Source: Streptomyces sp. Je 1-79
GTDB lineage: Bacteria; Actinomycetota; Actinomycetes; Streptomycetales; Streptomycetaceae
Assembly: GCF_025195125.1 (NCBI RefSeq)
Contig: NZ_JAMGSL010000010.1
Span: 1 to 64,000, forward strand
Direction: 5' to 3'
DNA: 64,000 bases
In this document: piece by piece, positions 49,816 to 58,446 of the stretch
Layout of the letters: every line of letters begins with the position of its first letter
How positions within the stretch are numbered: position 1 is the first letter of the stretch
The notes under the pieces: generated by a model
Told to the model about the DNA's origin: nothing
What the model saw: the letters and a program-made list of their open reading frames with translations, nothing else
Database searches by the model: none
Position numbers and translations under genes: made by a program

Positions 49816-50426
49816 GGGATTGTTACCTTTCGTCCCTCAATGCGGTAGCCGTGCCGGGCCAGACGCCCCACGACCTCGACGAGCAGCGAACGCTCGACTT
49901 CCTTGATGCGCTCATGGAGAGCGGCTTCATCGTCCTCGTCCCGGACCTCGACCACGCCCTGGGCGATGATCGGGCCGGTGTCGACGCCGTCGTCGACGAA
50001 GTGGACGGTGCATCCGGTGACCTTCGCGCCGTACGCGAGTGCGTCCCGCACTCCATGGGCACCGGGGAAACTGGGCAGAAGCGCCGGGTGGGTGTTGACG
50101 ACCCGGCCGCCGAAGCGGGCGAGGAACTCCTTGCCGACGATCTTCATGAAACCGGCCGACACGACGAGGTCGGGCTCGTACGCCGCGGTGGCCTCGGTCA
50201 GGGCGCGGTCCCACTCCTCGCGGGTCGCGTGGTCCTTCACCCGGCACACGAAGGTGGGGAGTCCGGCGCGCTCGGCCCGCTCCAGACCGGCGATGCCGGT
50301 GCGGTCGGCGCCGACGGCGACGATCTCGGCGCCGTACCCCTCGGGGTCGGCGGCGATGGCGTCGAGCAGGGCCTGAAGGTTGGTGCCGGAGCCGGAGACC
50401 AGGACGACGAGGCGGGCGGCGGCCAC
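49812..50426 (-). CDS. purN: Phosphoribosylglycinamide formyltransferase
   Basis: The 204-residue enzyme uses formyl-THF to formylate GAR in purine synthesis. It has LVVLVSGSGTNLQALLDAI, the NTHPALLPSFPGAHGVRDAL active site (His with the following Asp in HFVDDGVDTGPII), and the family's short C-terminus. Start: GTG behind GGAAAGAG. It forms an operon with purH. Confidence 0.95.
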   Translation of the reverse strand: MAAARLVVLVSGSGTNLQALLDAIAADPEGYGAEIVAVGADRTGIAGLERAERAGLPTFVCRVKDHATREEWDRALTEATAAYEPDLVVSAGFMKIVGKEFLARFGGRVVNTHPALLPSFPGAHGVRDALAYGAKVTGCTVHFVDDGVDTGPIIAQGVVEVRDEDDEAALHERIKEVERSLLVEVVGRLARHGYRIEGRKVTIP

Positions 50427-50691
50427 TGGGTCACTCTTTCCGTGGTGTTTGTACGGTCGCACGAACGAATCGTGCCTCTGGATACGGGGAACCCTACGAA
50501 GGGCCCGACCGTCAGCAACGATACCGGCACACGGGACGGCCCCCACGGGACGGGGGCGTGGCCGGGGGGTAGCGTCGGGTGCGACGACAGTCGTGCCCCT
50601 AGCGGCCCCGTAGCGGGACCAGTGGTTGAGCCAGTAGTTCGAACCGCAGTTGAGACAGCAGTTGCGACGACAGAGGGAAGACGTTCAGCAG
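50427..50691. other. 265-base divergent region between purN and the Pro-rich membrane protein
   Basis: This is the purN promoter side and the start region for the 50692 gene. A series of related elements, CAGTTGAGACAG, CAGTTGCGAC and GGTTGAGCCAG, lies at about 50620-50670. No PurR-like palindrome or ZTP riboswitch core (GCCTGGGC) was found. No gene called. Confidence 0.4.
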
Positions 50692-51417
50692 ATGCCGGAA
50701 CGCCAGTCCACGGACGACAACAATCCGTTCGCGCCGCCGCCCGAGGGGCAGCCGGACCAGCCGTGGCAGCCGCGGCGGCCGGAGGGCTCGGGCGACGACA
50801 CGTCGTCCGGGTCGTCCGGATCCTCCGACGGTTCCGGCCGCTCCGGTGGCCGGGGCCGCTGGAGCAGCCGCCAGCCCGGCCGCTCCTCCGACGGCTTCGG
50901 CCGCCGCCCGGAGCGCCCCAGCGGTCCTGACGGCCAGGGCCAGGGGCCCGGCCCCAAGTGGGACCCCACGGACCCGGCGCAGCGGCGGGCGCGGTACGCG
51001 CTGCTCGCGGGCATGTGGGCGTTCTTCTTCGCGATCTTCGAGATCCAGGAGCTGGCGCTGCTCCTGGGCGCGCTGGCCCTGTACTGGGCGATCAGCGCGC
51101 TGCGAGGCAAGCCGAAGGCCCCGGCGCCCCGGCCTGAGCAGGCACCGGCGCAGGCCGCCCCGTCCCCGGCCGCCCCGCAGGCGCCCGTCCAGGCGGGGGC
51201 CACCCGTGTCGCGGCCCGCTCGCAGCGCACGGCGGCGGTGAGCGGCCTGGTCGCCGCCGCGCTGTCCCTCATGATCGTCGCGGGCAGCTTCACCATCCAG
51301 ATGGTCTACCGGGACTTCTACACCTGCGCCGACGACGCCCTGACCCAGTCGGGCCAGCTGGCCTGCAACGATCTGCTGCCGGAGCCGCTGCGGGAGATCT
51401 TCGGCGTACGGGAGTAG
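50692..51417 (+). CDS. Pro-rich two-span membrane protein (Rv0954-like position)
   Basis: The 241-residue protein has a Pro/Gly/Ser/Arg-rich head (1-95), one or two helices (YALLAGMWAFFFAIFEIQELALLLGALALYWAISALRG), a Pro/Ala linker and a last helix (AVSGLVAAALSLMIVAGSFTIQMVYRDFY). The soluble end has two cysteines. In M. tuberculosis the equivalent position next to perM and purN holds a Pro-rich membrane protein. Role unknown, likely envelope. Confidence 0.75.
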   Translation: MPERQSTDDNNPFAPPPEGQPDQPWQPRRPEGSGDDTSSGSSGSSDGSGRSGGRGRWSSRQPGRSSDGFGRRPERPSGPDGQGQGPGPKWDPTDPAQRRARYALLAGMWAFFFAIFEIQELALLLGALALYWAISALRGKPKAPAPRPEQAPAQAAPSPAAPQAPVQAGATRVAARSQRTAAVSGLVAAALSLMIVAGSFTIQMVYRDFYTCADDALTQSGQLACNDLLPEPLREIFGVRE

Positions 51418-51437
51418 GCCCGCCGCCACACGCCCGC

Positions 51438-52991
51438 CTACGCGTCGGACTCCGCGCGCCCCGAGGTGTCCCCCGAGGTGGTGTCGCCTTCAGGCACCGG
51501 GGGCGAGGGCGCCGGGGACGAAGGCGCCAGGGGCGGGGGCGAGGGCAGCGAGGGCAGCGGCGGCAGGGCCGGTTCCCAGGCCGCCGGAAGGAAGTCGTAC
51601 GACTCGTACCCCGCATCGTCATCGTCGTCGTCCTGCTCAGCCTCCTCGGGGAGCAGGAGGGGCGCGGATGCAGGTACGGGCACGGGTGCGGGAGCCGGTC
51701 CGGAGACGGGGCCGGGGCCCGGGGCGGAGGCAGCCCCGGCCGGAGGCTCCGTCGTCACCGGCTCGGACTCCTTCGGTTCCATGCCGCGCCGCGCCCAGGA
51801 CCGTACCCCCAGCGCCACCGGCGCTCCCACCGCCGCGCACCACAGCACCGCCGCCGCGCTGGTCTGCCACCACACCGGGCCGAACACCGACAGCCGGCCC
51901 GAACCGAGCGGGCCCCCCGCGGCCGCCGCCGCCAGCACCGTCGCCGCCCCGCACGCCCAGGCGCCGATCAGGGCCGTGAGCGCCGTCTCCCGGCCCGTCC
52001 AGGTCCGCGCGGAGTGACCCACGCCGACACCGAGGACCACGGCCGCCACGAACGGGACCGCCACGGCGGCCCCCTGCGGCCAGCCGCCCGGGCCGTGGGC
52101 GGGCACGGCGGCCAGGAGCGGGAAGGAGGGGGCCGCCACGGTGCCGGTGAGGCCCAGCGGGGTCGCCGAAGCGCCCGCGCCGAGCGCGAAACCGGGCCCG
52201 AGGCCGTAGGAGGCACCCCAGACCGCCGCGTTCGGCACCAGTGCGGCGGCCAGGAGCAGGACCGACACGCGCCCCGACCAGTCGGTCGCGAGCCCGGCGA
52301 AGGACGCCTGCGCGGCGCCCGCGTGCCAGACCAGCGAGACACCGAACACCACCGCCCCGCCGCCCAGCAGGACCACGACGGCCCGGCCCGCCGAGCGCAG
52401 GGCCACGGACGCCTGCTCCTGCTCGGGCAGGGGCCGCCCGGCCGCCGTCCAGACACCGAGCCCCGCCGCCGCGGCCACCACCCCGGGCAGCCACAGACCG
52501 AGGCTCAGCGGGTCGGCGCGCAGCGGACCGCTCGCCGCGTAGGCCACGGCCCCGGCCGCGACCAGCAGATACCCGCCGGAGACCGCGGCCACGGTGGCGC
52601 TCGCCGAGGGCCCGGGCCGGGCCGGGCCCTCGGCGTACGGCTCCATCGTGTCCCGGGCGGCGCGGTGCACGAGCCAGCCGGGCAGGACCATGAGCAGCAT
52701 CGGCGCGACCCCGACGGGCGCGGGCACCCCGGAGAGGGTCTCCGTGCGGATCAGGTCCACGCCGTGGGCGAGCAGCCACAGCCCGGCGGCCGCGTGCAGG
52801 GCCCCGCCGGGGCCGCTGTCGGGGTACGGCGAACTGATCCACAGGGCCGTCACCAGGACCGCCAGGGCCCCGAGTCCGAGCCCCGCCGCGACCCCACCGC
52901 GCACGAAAGCGGTCGCGAGAGCGGCGGACCGGCCGCCGTGGGCCGCTGTTTCGGCAGGCAGCGAGGGGGGCCGTTCGGTCAGATGGGTCAC
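51438..52991 (-). CDS. DUF6350 (PerM-like) polytopic membrane protein
   Basis: The 517-residue protein has about a dozen helices. Characteristic pieces are SSPYPDSGPGGALHAAAGLWLLAHGVDL and MVLPGWLVHRA, and it ends in a long Pro/Asp-rich tail (PEEAEQDDDDDDAGYESYDFLPAAWEPALPP). The mycobacterial relative PerM is tied to cell division under stress. GTG at 52991 begins VTHLTERPPSLP. It is convergent with the small membrane protein and divergent from the XRE/sigma-like fusion. Confidence 0.8.
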   Translation of the reverse strand: MTHLTERPPSLPAETAAHGGRSAALATAFVRGGVAAGLGLGALAVLVTALWISSPYPDSGPGGALHAAAGLWLLAHGVDLIRTETLSGVPAPVGVAPMLLMVLPGWLVHRAARDTMEPYAEGPARPGPSASATVAAVSGGYLLVAAGAVAYAASGPLRADPLSLGLWLPGVVAAAAGLGVWTAAGRPLPEQEQASVALRSAGRAVVVLLGGGAVVFGVSLVWHAGAAQASFAGLATDWSGRVSVLLLAAALVPNAAVWGASYGLGPGFALGAGASATPLGLTGTVAAPSFPLLAAVPAHGPGGWPQGAAVAVPFVAAVVLGVGVGHSARTWTGRETALTALIGAWACGAATVLAAAAAGGPLGSGRLSVFGPVWWQTSAAAVLWCAAVGAPVALGVRSWARRGMEPKESEPVTTEPPAGAASAPGPGPVSGPAPAPVPVPASAPLLLPEEAEQDDDDDDAGYESYDFLPAAWEPALPPLPSLPSPPPLAPSSPAPSPPVPEGDTTSGDTSGRAESDA

Positions 52992-53110
52992 GCGCCCATG
53001 CTGCCAACGACACGCGCGTTTCTCGCGTAACAGGCAAAAGCCCGTTGTGTCGCTCAATATACGTTTATGTACTTTTCCGCCCGGAGCTGCACTGCGGGAG
53101 GTCGTCGCCG
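52992..53110. promoter_or_regulatory. AT-rich divergent promoter region
   Basis: In a window of about 70 percent GC, 53056-53081 (CAATATACGTTTATGTAC and following TTTT) is unusually AT-rich. It has -10-like hexamers on either strand between two divergent genes. It is the likely core promoter of one or both. Confidence 0.5.
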
Positions 53111-54577
53111 ATGAACCGGAGCATGCCCTCCCCCAAGGAGCGGCGCAGACTGCGCGAGGCCCGAGGTCTGAGCGAGGACCAGGTCGCGGAGGCCATGGGC
53201 GTCACGCCTGCCACGGTCCGGTCCTGGGAGACCGGCCGCACCTCGCCACGAGGGCGCAAGCAGGAGGCGTACGCGAAGCTGCTCGGCGCGTACGACGAGC
53301 AGTCCACGCCCTCCGCACCGTCTTCGGGGTCGCAGCCGGAGCCCGCACGGGCACCGGAACCCGTCCCGCTCTCCAAGTCCGCCGCCACGCCCCTCACGGG
53401 CGCGGGACCGGCGACCGCGAACACCCGGCCGAGGGCCGCGACCAAGCGCGCGGCGAAACCGCCCAAGGCCCCCGCGGCTTCCGCCCTCGGCCTCGGCACC
53501 GGCGGCCTCGGCGGCCTCGGTGGCACCGGCGGCGGTCAGAAGGCCCCCCGCACCGTCCGCGCGGGCGGCGCGGCCGCCCACCAGCCCCTGGAGAAGCTGA
53601 AACCCGTGGAGGCACCCCCGCAGCCCCAGCAGCCCCCGGCCGGGCTGTCCTCCGCCCCCTCCTTCGAGGACGTGGAGGCCGCTCCCGAGGCCCACGAGGT
53701 GCACATGGCGCACATGACCCGTGTGACCGACGAGGCGAACGTGGCGCACGAGGGCCATGAGGTGCACCAGGAGCCCTCGCTCACCCCTGAGCAGGCCTTC
53801 GACGCCCTCTACGCCCACGCCGCGCCCGGACTCGTCCACCAGACGTACCTGCTCACCGGCCGCCGCAGGCTGTCCCGGGAGTCCGTCGAGTACGCCTTCC
53901 ACCACGCCTGGGAGCACTGGCCCGAGGTCGCGGTCGACCGGGACCCGGTGGGCTGGGTACGGGCGGCGGCGTACGAGTACGCGCTCTCCCCCTGGCACCG
54001 CCTGCGCCGCGGCCACAAGCACCCGGACGCCCCGCCCACCGAGCCGGGACGCAGGGAGCTGCTCGCGGCGCTCCTGGAGCTGCCGCCGCCGTACCGCCGT
54101 ACCGTCCTGCTCTACGACGGTCTCGGCCTCGACCTGCCCGACACGGCGGCCGAGACCGAGGCGAGCACCCCCGCCGCCGCCAACCGCCTGCTGCACGCCC
54201 GTACCGTCATCGGACAGCGCGTGCCCGAGCTCGCCGACCCCGACGCCCTCCACCAAAGGCTGGGCGCGCTGGCCACGGAGGCGCCGGCCACGACGATCGC
54301 GGAGCCCCGGGCCGTACGGGCCGGCAGCGAGCGCCGTAGCCGGCTGTGGACGCGGGCGGTGATCGGCGTGACGGCGGCGCTCATCGCCGTGACAGCCGTG
54401 ACGGCCGCGACCGCGCCGACGCAGTACCTGCCGGTGAACCACCCCGGCGAGACGGTCAACGGCGTCCCGGTCCGCGGCGGCTCGCCGAAGCTCACCCCGG
54501 AGGACGTGAAGCTGCACGACAAGCTCCGCTCCCAGCCCCACCACGGCCCGGAGCGCCTGATCCCCGACCCGCACTAG
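53111..54577 (+). CDS. XRE HTH fused to sigma-like domain and C-terminal membrane anchor
   Basis: The 488-residue protein starts at ATG 53111 behind GGGAGG. An XRE-type HTH (about 8-62, LREARGLSEDQVAEAMGVTPATVRSWETGRTSPRGRKQEAYAKLL) leads to a long Pro/Ala/Gly linker. A His-rich patch (HEVHMAHM...HEGHEVHQE, 195-221) follows, then a region resembling ECF sigma regions 2 and 4 (about 227-365). The parallels are FDALYAHAAPGLVHQTYLLTG, AWEHWPEVAVDRDPVGWVRAAAYEYAL, LLELPPPYRRTVLLYDGLGLDLPDTAAETEASTPAAANRLLHAR. A membrane helix lies at about 422-446. It probably acts as a membrane-linked regulator, but whether it binds RNA polymerase is unknown. Confidence 0.82.
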   Translation: MNRSMPSPKERRRLREARGLSEDQVAEAMGVTPATVRSWETGRTSPRGRKQEAYAKLLGAYDEQSTPSAPSSGSQPEPARAPEPVPLSKSAATPLTGAGPATANTRPRAATKRAAKPPKAPAASALGLGTGGLGGLGGTGGGQKAPRTVRAGGAAAHQPLEKLKPVEAPPQPQQPPAGLSSAPSFEDVEAAPEAHEVHMAHMTRVTDEANVAHEGHEVHQEPSLTPEQAFDALYAHAAPGLVHQTYLLTGRRRLSRESVEYAFHHAWEHWPEVAVDRDPVGWVRAAAYEYALSPWHRLRRGHKHPDAPPTEPGRRELLAALLELPPPYRRTVLLYDGLGLDLPDTAAETEASTPAAANRLLHARTVIGQRVPELADPDALHQRLGALATEAPATTIAEPRAVRAGSERRSRLWTRAVIGVTAALIAVTAVTAATAPTQYLPVNHPGETVNGVPVRGGSPKLTPEDVKLHDKLRSQPHHGPERLIPDPH

Positions 54578-54616
54578 GCCGCAGGCGCCTCGCGCCGACG
54601 GGCGGTACACACGCAC

Positions 54617-54662
54617 GTGGGCCCCGCCCCCACCCGGTTTCCCGGGAGGGGGCGGGGCCCAC
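54617..54662. terminator. Bidirectional terminator before sucD
   Basis: A perfect 15-bp stem (GTGGGCCCCGCCCCC at 54617-54631, complement at 54648-54662) with a 16-base loop lies between the convergent fusion gene and sucD. Confidence 0.85.
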
Positions 54663-54686
54663 CTGTGCGGTTCAGACGATTCCGCT

Positions 54687-55571
54687 TCAGCCCGCGAGGA
54701 TCGCGCGCGCCAGCTTGGCGGTCTCGGTCGGCGTCTTGCCGACCTTGACGCCGGCGGCCTCGAGGGCCTCCTTCTTCGCCTGGGCGGTGCCGGAGGAGCC
54801 GGAGACGATGGCGCCGGCGTGGCCCATGGTCTTGCCCTCGGGCGCGGTGAAGCCCGCGACGTAGCCGACGACCGGCTTGGTGACGTTCTTCGCGATGAAG
54901 TCCGCCGCACGCTCCTCGGCGTCGCCGCCGATCTCGCCGATCATGACGATCAGGTCGGTGTCGGGGTCGGCCTCGAACGCCGCGAGGGCGTCGATGTGCG
55001 TGGTGCCGATGACCGGGTCGCCACCGATGCCGACGGCGGACGAGAAGCCGATGTCACGGAGCTCGTACATCATCTGGTACGTCAGCGTGCCGGACTTCGA
55101 GACCAGGCCGATGCGGCCCGGCTTCGTGATGTCGCCCGGGATGATGCCGGCGTTGGACTGGCCCGGGGTGATGAGACCGGGGCAGTTCGGGCCGATGATG
55201 CGGGTCTTGTTGCCCTTCGACTGCGCGTACGCCCAGAAGGCGGCGGAGTCGTGGACGGCGATGCCCTCGGTGATGACGACGGCCAGCGGGATCTCGGCGT
55301 CGATCGCCTCGACCACGGCGGCCTTGGCGAAGGCCGGCGGGACGAAGAGGACGGAGACGTTGGCGCCCGTCTTCTCCATCGCCTCGGCGACGGAGCCGAA
55401 GACCGGGACCTCGGTGCCGTCGAAGTCGACGGACGTGCCGGCCTTGCGCGGGTTCACGCCACCGACGATGTTGGTGCCGTCACCCAGCATGAGCTTGGTG
55501 TGCTTCATGCCCGTGGCACCGGTCATGCCCTGGACGATGACCTTGCTGTCCTTGGTGAGGAAGATAGCCAT
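54687..55571 (-). CDS. sucD: Succinyl-CoA synthetase alpha subunit
   Basis: The 294-residue subunit binds CoA and carries the phospho-histidine. IVQGMTGATGMKHTKLML opens the CoA fold. IIGPNCPGLITPG and SKSGTLTYQMMYEL follow, with the active histidine in the GTTHIDALAAF-to-GHAGAIVSG region. It follows sucC after 20 bases and completes the heterodimer of the TCA cycle. Confidence 0.96.
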   Translation of the reverse strand: MAIFLTKDSKVIVQGMTGATGMKHTKLMLGDGTNIVGGVNPRKAGTSVDFDGTEVPVFGSVAEAMEKTGANVSVLFVPPAFAKAAVVEAIDAEIPLAVVITEGIAVHDSAAFWAYAQSKGNKTRIIGPNCPGLITPGQSNAGIIPGDITKPGRIGLVSKSGTLTYQMMYELRDIGFSSAVGIGGDPVIGTTHIDALAAFEADPDTDLIVMIGEIGGDAEERAADFIAKNVTKPVVGYVAGFTAPEGKTMGHAGAIVSGSSGTAQAKKEALEAAGVKVGKTPTETAKLARAILAG

Positions 55572-55591
55572 GGTGTGCTTGACCTCGTCCC

Positions 55592-56770
55592 TTACTTCGC
55601 AGCCGCGAGCTCGGCGGCCTTGTCGGCCGCGCCGTCCATGGTGTCCACACGCTGCACGAGCGGGTGGTTCGCGTCCGACAGGATCTTGCGACCCAGCTCC
55701 GCGTTGTTGCCGTCGAGGCGCACGACCAGCGGCTTGGTGACCTCTTCGCCCTTGGAGGCGAGGAGCTCCAGCGCCTGGACGATGCCGTTGGCGACCTCGT
55801 CACAGGCGGTGATGCCACCGAAGACGTTGACGAACACGGACTTGACGTCCGGGTCGCCCAGGATGATCTCCAGGCCGTTCGCCATGACCTCGGCGGAGGC
55901 GCCGCCACCGATGTCGAGGAAGTTGGCCGGCTTCACGCCACCGTGGTTCTCACCGGCGTACGCGACGACGTCCAGGGTCGACATGACCAGGCCGGCGCCG
56001 TTGCCGATGATGCCGACCTCGCCGTCCAGCTTGACGTAGTTGAGGCCCTTGGCCTTGGCAGCAGCCTCGAGCGGGTTGGCTGCGTCCTTGTCCTCGAGCG
56101 CCTCGTGCTCGGGCTGACGGAAGTCGGCGTTGGCGTCCAGGGACACCTTGCCGTCCAGCGCCAGGATGTCGCCGGAGGCGACCTTGGCCAGCGGGTTCAC
56201 CTCGACGAGGAGCGCGTCCTCGGCGACGAAGGTGTCCCACAGGGTCACGAGGACCTCGGCGACCTTCTCGGCCACCTCGGCCGGGAACTGCGCCAGGGCC
56301 ACGATCTCGCGGGCCTTCTCGATGTCGACGCCCTCGACGGCGTTGACCGGCACCTTCGCGAGCTTCTCGGGGGTCGTCGCGGCGACCTCCTCGATGTCCA
56401 TGCCACCGGCCACGGAGGCCATGGCGAGGAAGGTGCGGTTGGTGCGGTCGAGGAGGTACGAGACGTAGTACTCCTCGAGGATCTCCGGAGCGGTCTCCGC
56501 GATCATCACCTTGTGGACCGTGTGGCCCTTGATGTCCATCCCGAGGATGTCCGTCGCGCGGGCGACGGCCTCGTCCGGGGTGGCGGCCAGCTTGACGCCG
56601 CCGGCCTTGCCGCGGCCGCCGACCTTCACCTGCGCCTTGACGACCGACTTGCCGCCAAGACGCTCGGTGGCCTCGCGCGCCGCCTCAGGCGTGTCGATGA
56701 CTTCACCGGCCAGCACCGGTACACCGTGCTTGGCGAAGAGGTCCCTCGCCTGGTACTCGAACAGGTCCAC
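55592..56770 (-). CDS. sucC: Succinyl-CoA synthetase beta subunit
   Basis: The 392-residue ATP-grasp subunit begins VDLFEYQARDLFAKHGVPVLAG with GTG. It has VVKAQVKVGGRGKAGGVKLA, the VEVNPLAK nucleotide region, NGAGLVMSTLDV, FLDIGGGA and FVNVFGGITACDEVANGI. With SucD it converts succinyl-CoA to succinate and a nucleoside triphosphate. Upstream, in the 377-base gap, lies its promoter. Confidence 0.96.
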   Translation of the reverse strand: MDLFEYQARDLFAKHGVPVLAGEVIDTPEAAREATERLGGKSVVKAQVKVGGRGKAGGVKLAATPDEAVARATDILGMDIKGHTVHKVMIAETAPEILEEYYVSYLLDRTNRTFLAMASVAGGMDIEEVAATTPEKLAKVPVNAVEGVDIEKAREIVALAQFPAEVAEKVAEVLVTLWDTFVAEDALLVEVNPLAKVASGDILALDGKVSLDANADFRQPEHEALEDKDAANPLEAAAKAKGLNYVKLDGEVGIIGNGAGLVMSTLDVVAYAGENHGGVKPANFLDIGGGASAEVMANGLEIILGDPDVKSVFVNVFGGITACDEVANGIVQALELLASKGEEVTKPLVVRLDGNNAELGRKILSDANHPLVQRVDTMDGAADKAAELAAAK

Positions 56771-57147
56771 GCGCGTCCGTCCCTTTTCTGATGATCGCGG
56801 TTCGTTGTCTGCGTGGGCGTGCCGCGAAGGGCAACGTGACTGCGCTGTCACAAGGGAGGCGTACACGGTGTCCGTGGACGCGGCATGTCCGTCCCGCAGG
56901 TTATCCCCGCATGCCGTGGGTCCCTAAATCGCAGGTCACACCGGAGCGGTGATACGGGTCACAGATCGTAGGGGTACCAGGGCGGTCCGTAGGGGACCGC
57001 GAGGGTGACACCGGTGCCACCGGCACAGGTGGGAACAGGGCTGTGGGGCCCTCACGACGCGCCTGGGCGCGAGGTGAGGGGGGCGCGGACCCTGATGTGA
57101 TATGGACCTCAGTGTCCCCGGACGCGCCCGCCCGGGTGGCGGATCGG
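56771..57147. other. 377-base gap between sucC and the VWA gene
   Basis: It holds the sucC leader/promoter and the end of the VWA operon. A hairpin GCGGTCC-GTAGG-GGACCGC lies at 56982-57000 and the stronger terminator is at 57049-57080. A run of ACACCGGTGCCACCGGCAC repeats lies near 57010-57030. No gene is called; no TTGAAC or other operator seen elsewhere in this window recurs here. Confidence 0.45.
57049..57080 (-). terminator. Terminator of the MoxR-DUF5682-VWA operon
   Basis: CCCTCAC (57049-57055) pairs with GTGAGGG (57074-57080), and an inner GCGCC/GGCGC (57059-57063, 57066-57070) stacks above an internal loop. It lies 68 bases beyond the VWA stop on the minus strand. Confidence 0.65.
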
Positions 57148-58446
57148 CTACGGATTCCGCAGCCCTTGTGCGGTGTCGGGCACGGGCAGGGGCCGCTTCT
57201 CGATCGCCGCCGCCATCACCTCGGGGAAGAGGTCCGGGGTGCAGGCGAAGGCGGGGGCGCCGAGCGCGGCGAGCGCCGCCGCGTGCTCGCGGTCGTAGGC
57301 GGGGGCGCCCTCGTCGGAGAGTGCGAGCAGGGCGACGAACTGCACGCCGGACGCCTTCATCGCCGCGACCCGCTTCAGCATCTCGTCGCGTATGCCCCCT
57401 TCGTAGAGGTCGCTGATGAGGACGACGACGGTCTCGGCCGGCCGGGTGATCTGTGACTGGCAGTAGGCGAGGGCCCGGTTGATGTCCGTGCCGCCGCCGA
57501 GCTGGGTGCCGAAGAGGACGTCCACCGGGTCGTCGAGCTGGTCGGTCAGATCGACGACCGCCGTGTCGAAGACGACGAGCCGGGTCGCGATCGACCGCAT
57601 GGAGGCGAGGACCGCGCCGAACACGGAGGCGTAGACGACCGAGGCGGCCATCGAGCCGGACTGGTCGATGCAGAGGACGACGTCCTTCTTGACCGACTGG
57701 GCCGCCCTGCCGTAGCCGATCAGCCGCTCGGGGACGACCGTGCGGTACTCGGGCAGGTAGTTCTTGAGGTTCGCGCGGATCGTGCGGTCCCAGTCGATGT
57801 CCCGGTGCCGGGGGCGGCTGATCCGGGCCGAGCGGTCGAGCGCGCCGGTGAGAGTGGCCCGGGTCCGGGTGGCGAGGCGCTTCTCGAGGTCGTCGACGAC
57901 CTTGTGTACGACCGCCCTGGCCGTCTCCTTGGTCGTCTCGGGCATGACCTTGTTGAGGGAGAGGAGCGTGCCGACGAGGTGGACGTCGGCCTCGACGGCC
58001 TCCAGCATCTCGGGCTCCAGCAGCAGGGTGGAGAGCCCGAGACGGTCGATGGCGTCGCGCTGCATGACCTGGACGACGGAGCTGGGGAAGTACGTCCTGA
58101 TGTCGCCGAGCCAGCGGGCGACGGAGGGCGCGGAGGCGCCGAGACCGGCGGACCGGTCGCGCCCGGTGGCGTTCGCCCCGGTCTTCTTCGTACCGCCTCC
58201 GTAGAGCGCGGACAGCGCGCCGTCCATGGCGGCGTCCGTACCGGCGAGGGAACAGCCGGTGCCGTCCGCCTCTCCGCCACCGAGAACCATGCGCCAACGC
58301 CGCAGCCGCTCGCCGTGCGCGGTGTCGGCCGTCGCGCCGGCCGTCGCGCCGGTGGTCGTGTGACCGGTCGTTGCGCCGACCGTTGCGCCGGTCGTGGCAG
58401 CCGTCGGACCGGTCCTGCCCGTCGTGCCGGTCGTCGTGTCGGTCAT
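57148..58446 (-). CDS. VWA domain protein (MoxR system, YehP-like)
   Basis: The 432-residue protein has a Thr/Gly/Ala-rich N-terminal repeat region (1-50), then a helical region that includes ARWLGDIRTYFPSSVVQVMQRDAIDRLGLSTLLLEPEMLEAV. The von Willebrand A domain is at about 255-420, with the metal site CIDQSGSM (Asp261, Ser263, Ser265), the GGGTDINRAL threonine loop and LISDLYEGG. The third gene of an operon: its ATG overlaps the DUF5682 stop (ATGA). It matches the MoxR-partner VWA of yehP type. Confidence 0.88.
   Translation of the reverse strand: MTDTTTGTTGRTGPTAATTGATVGATTGHTTTGATAGATADTAHGERLRRWRMVLGGGEADGTGCSLAGTDAAMDGALSALYGGGTKKTGANATGRDRSAGLGASAPSVARWLGDIRTYFPSSVVQVMQRDAIDRLGLSTLLLEPEMLEAVEADVHLVGTLLSLNKVMPETTKETARAVVHKVVDDLEKRLATRTRATLTGALDRSARISRPRHRDIDWDRTIRANLKNYLPEYRTVVPERLIGYGRAAQSVKKDVVLCIDQSGSMAASVVYASVFGAVLASMRSIATRLVVFDTAVVDLTDQLDDPVDVLFGTQLGGGTDINRALAYCQSQITRPAETVVVLISDLYEGGIRDEMLKRVAAMKASGVQFVALLALSDEGAPAYDREHAAALAALGAPAFACTPDLFPEVMAAAIEKRPLPVPDTAQGLRNP

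Noticed and set aside
44859..50426. Further ZTP riboswitches in front of folD or purN-purH
   Set aside because: Their leaders lack the CCGCCTGGGC core; a similar GCCCAGGCGCC at about 51956 is inside the DUF6350 coding region.
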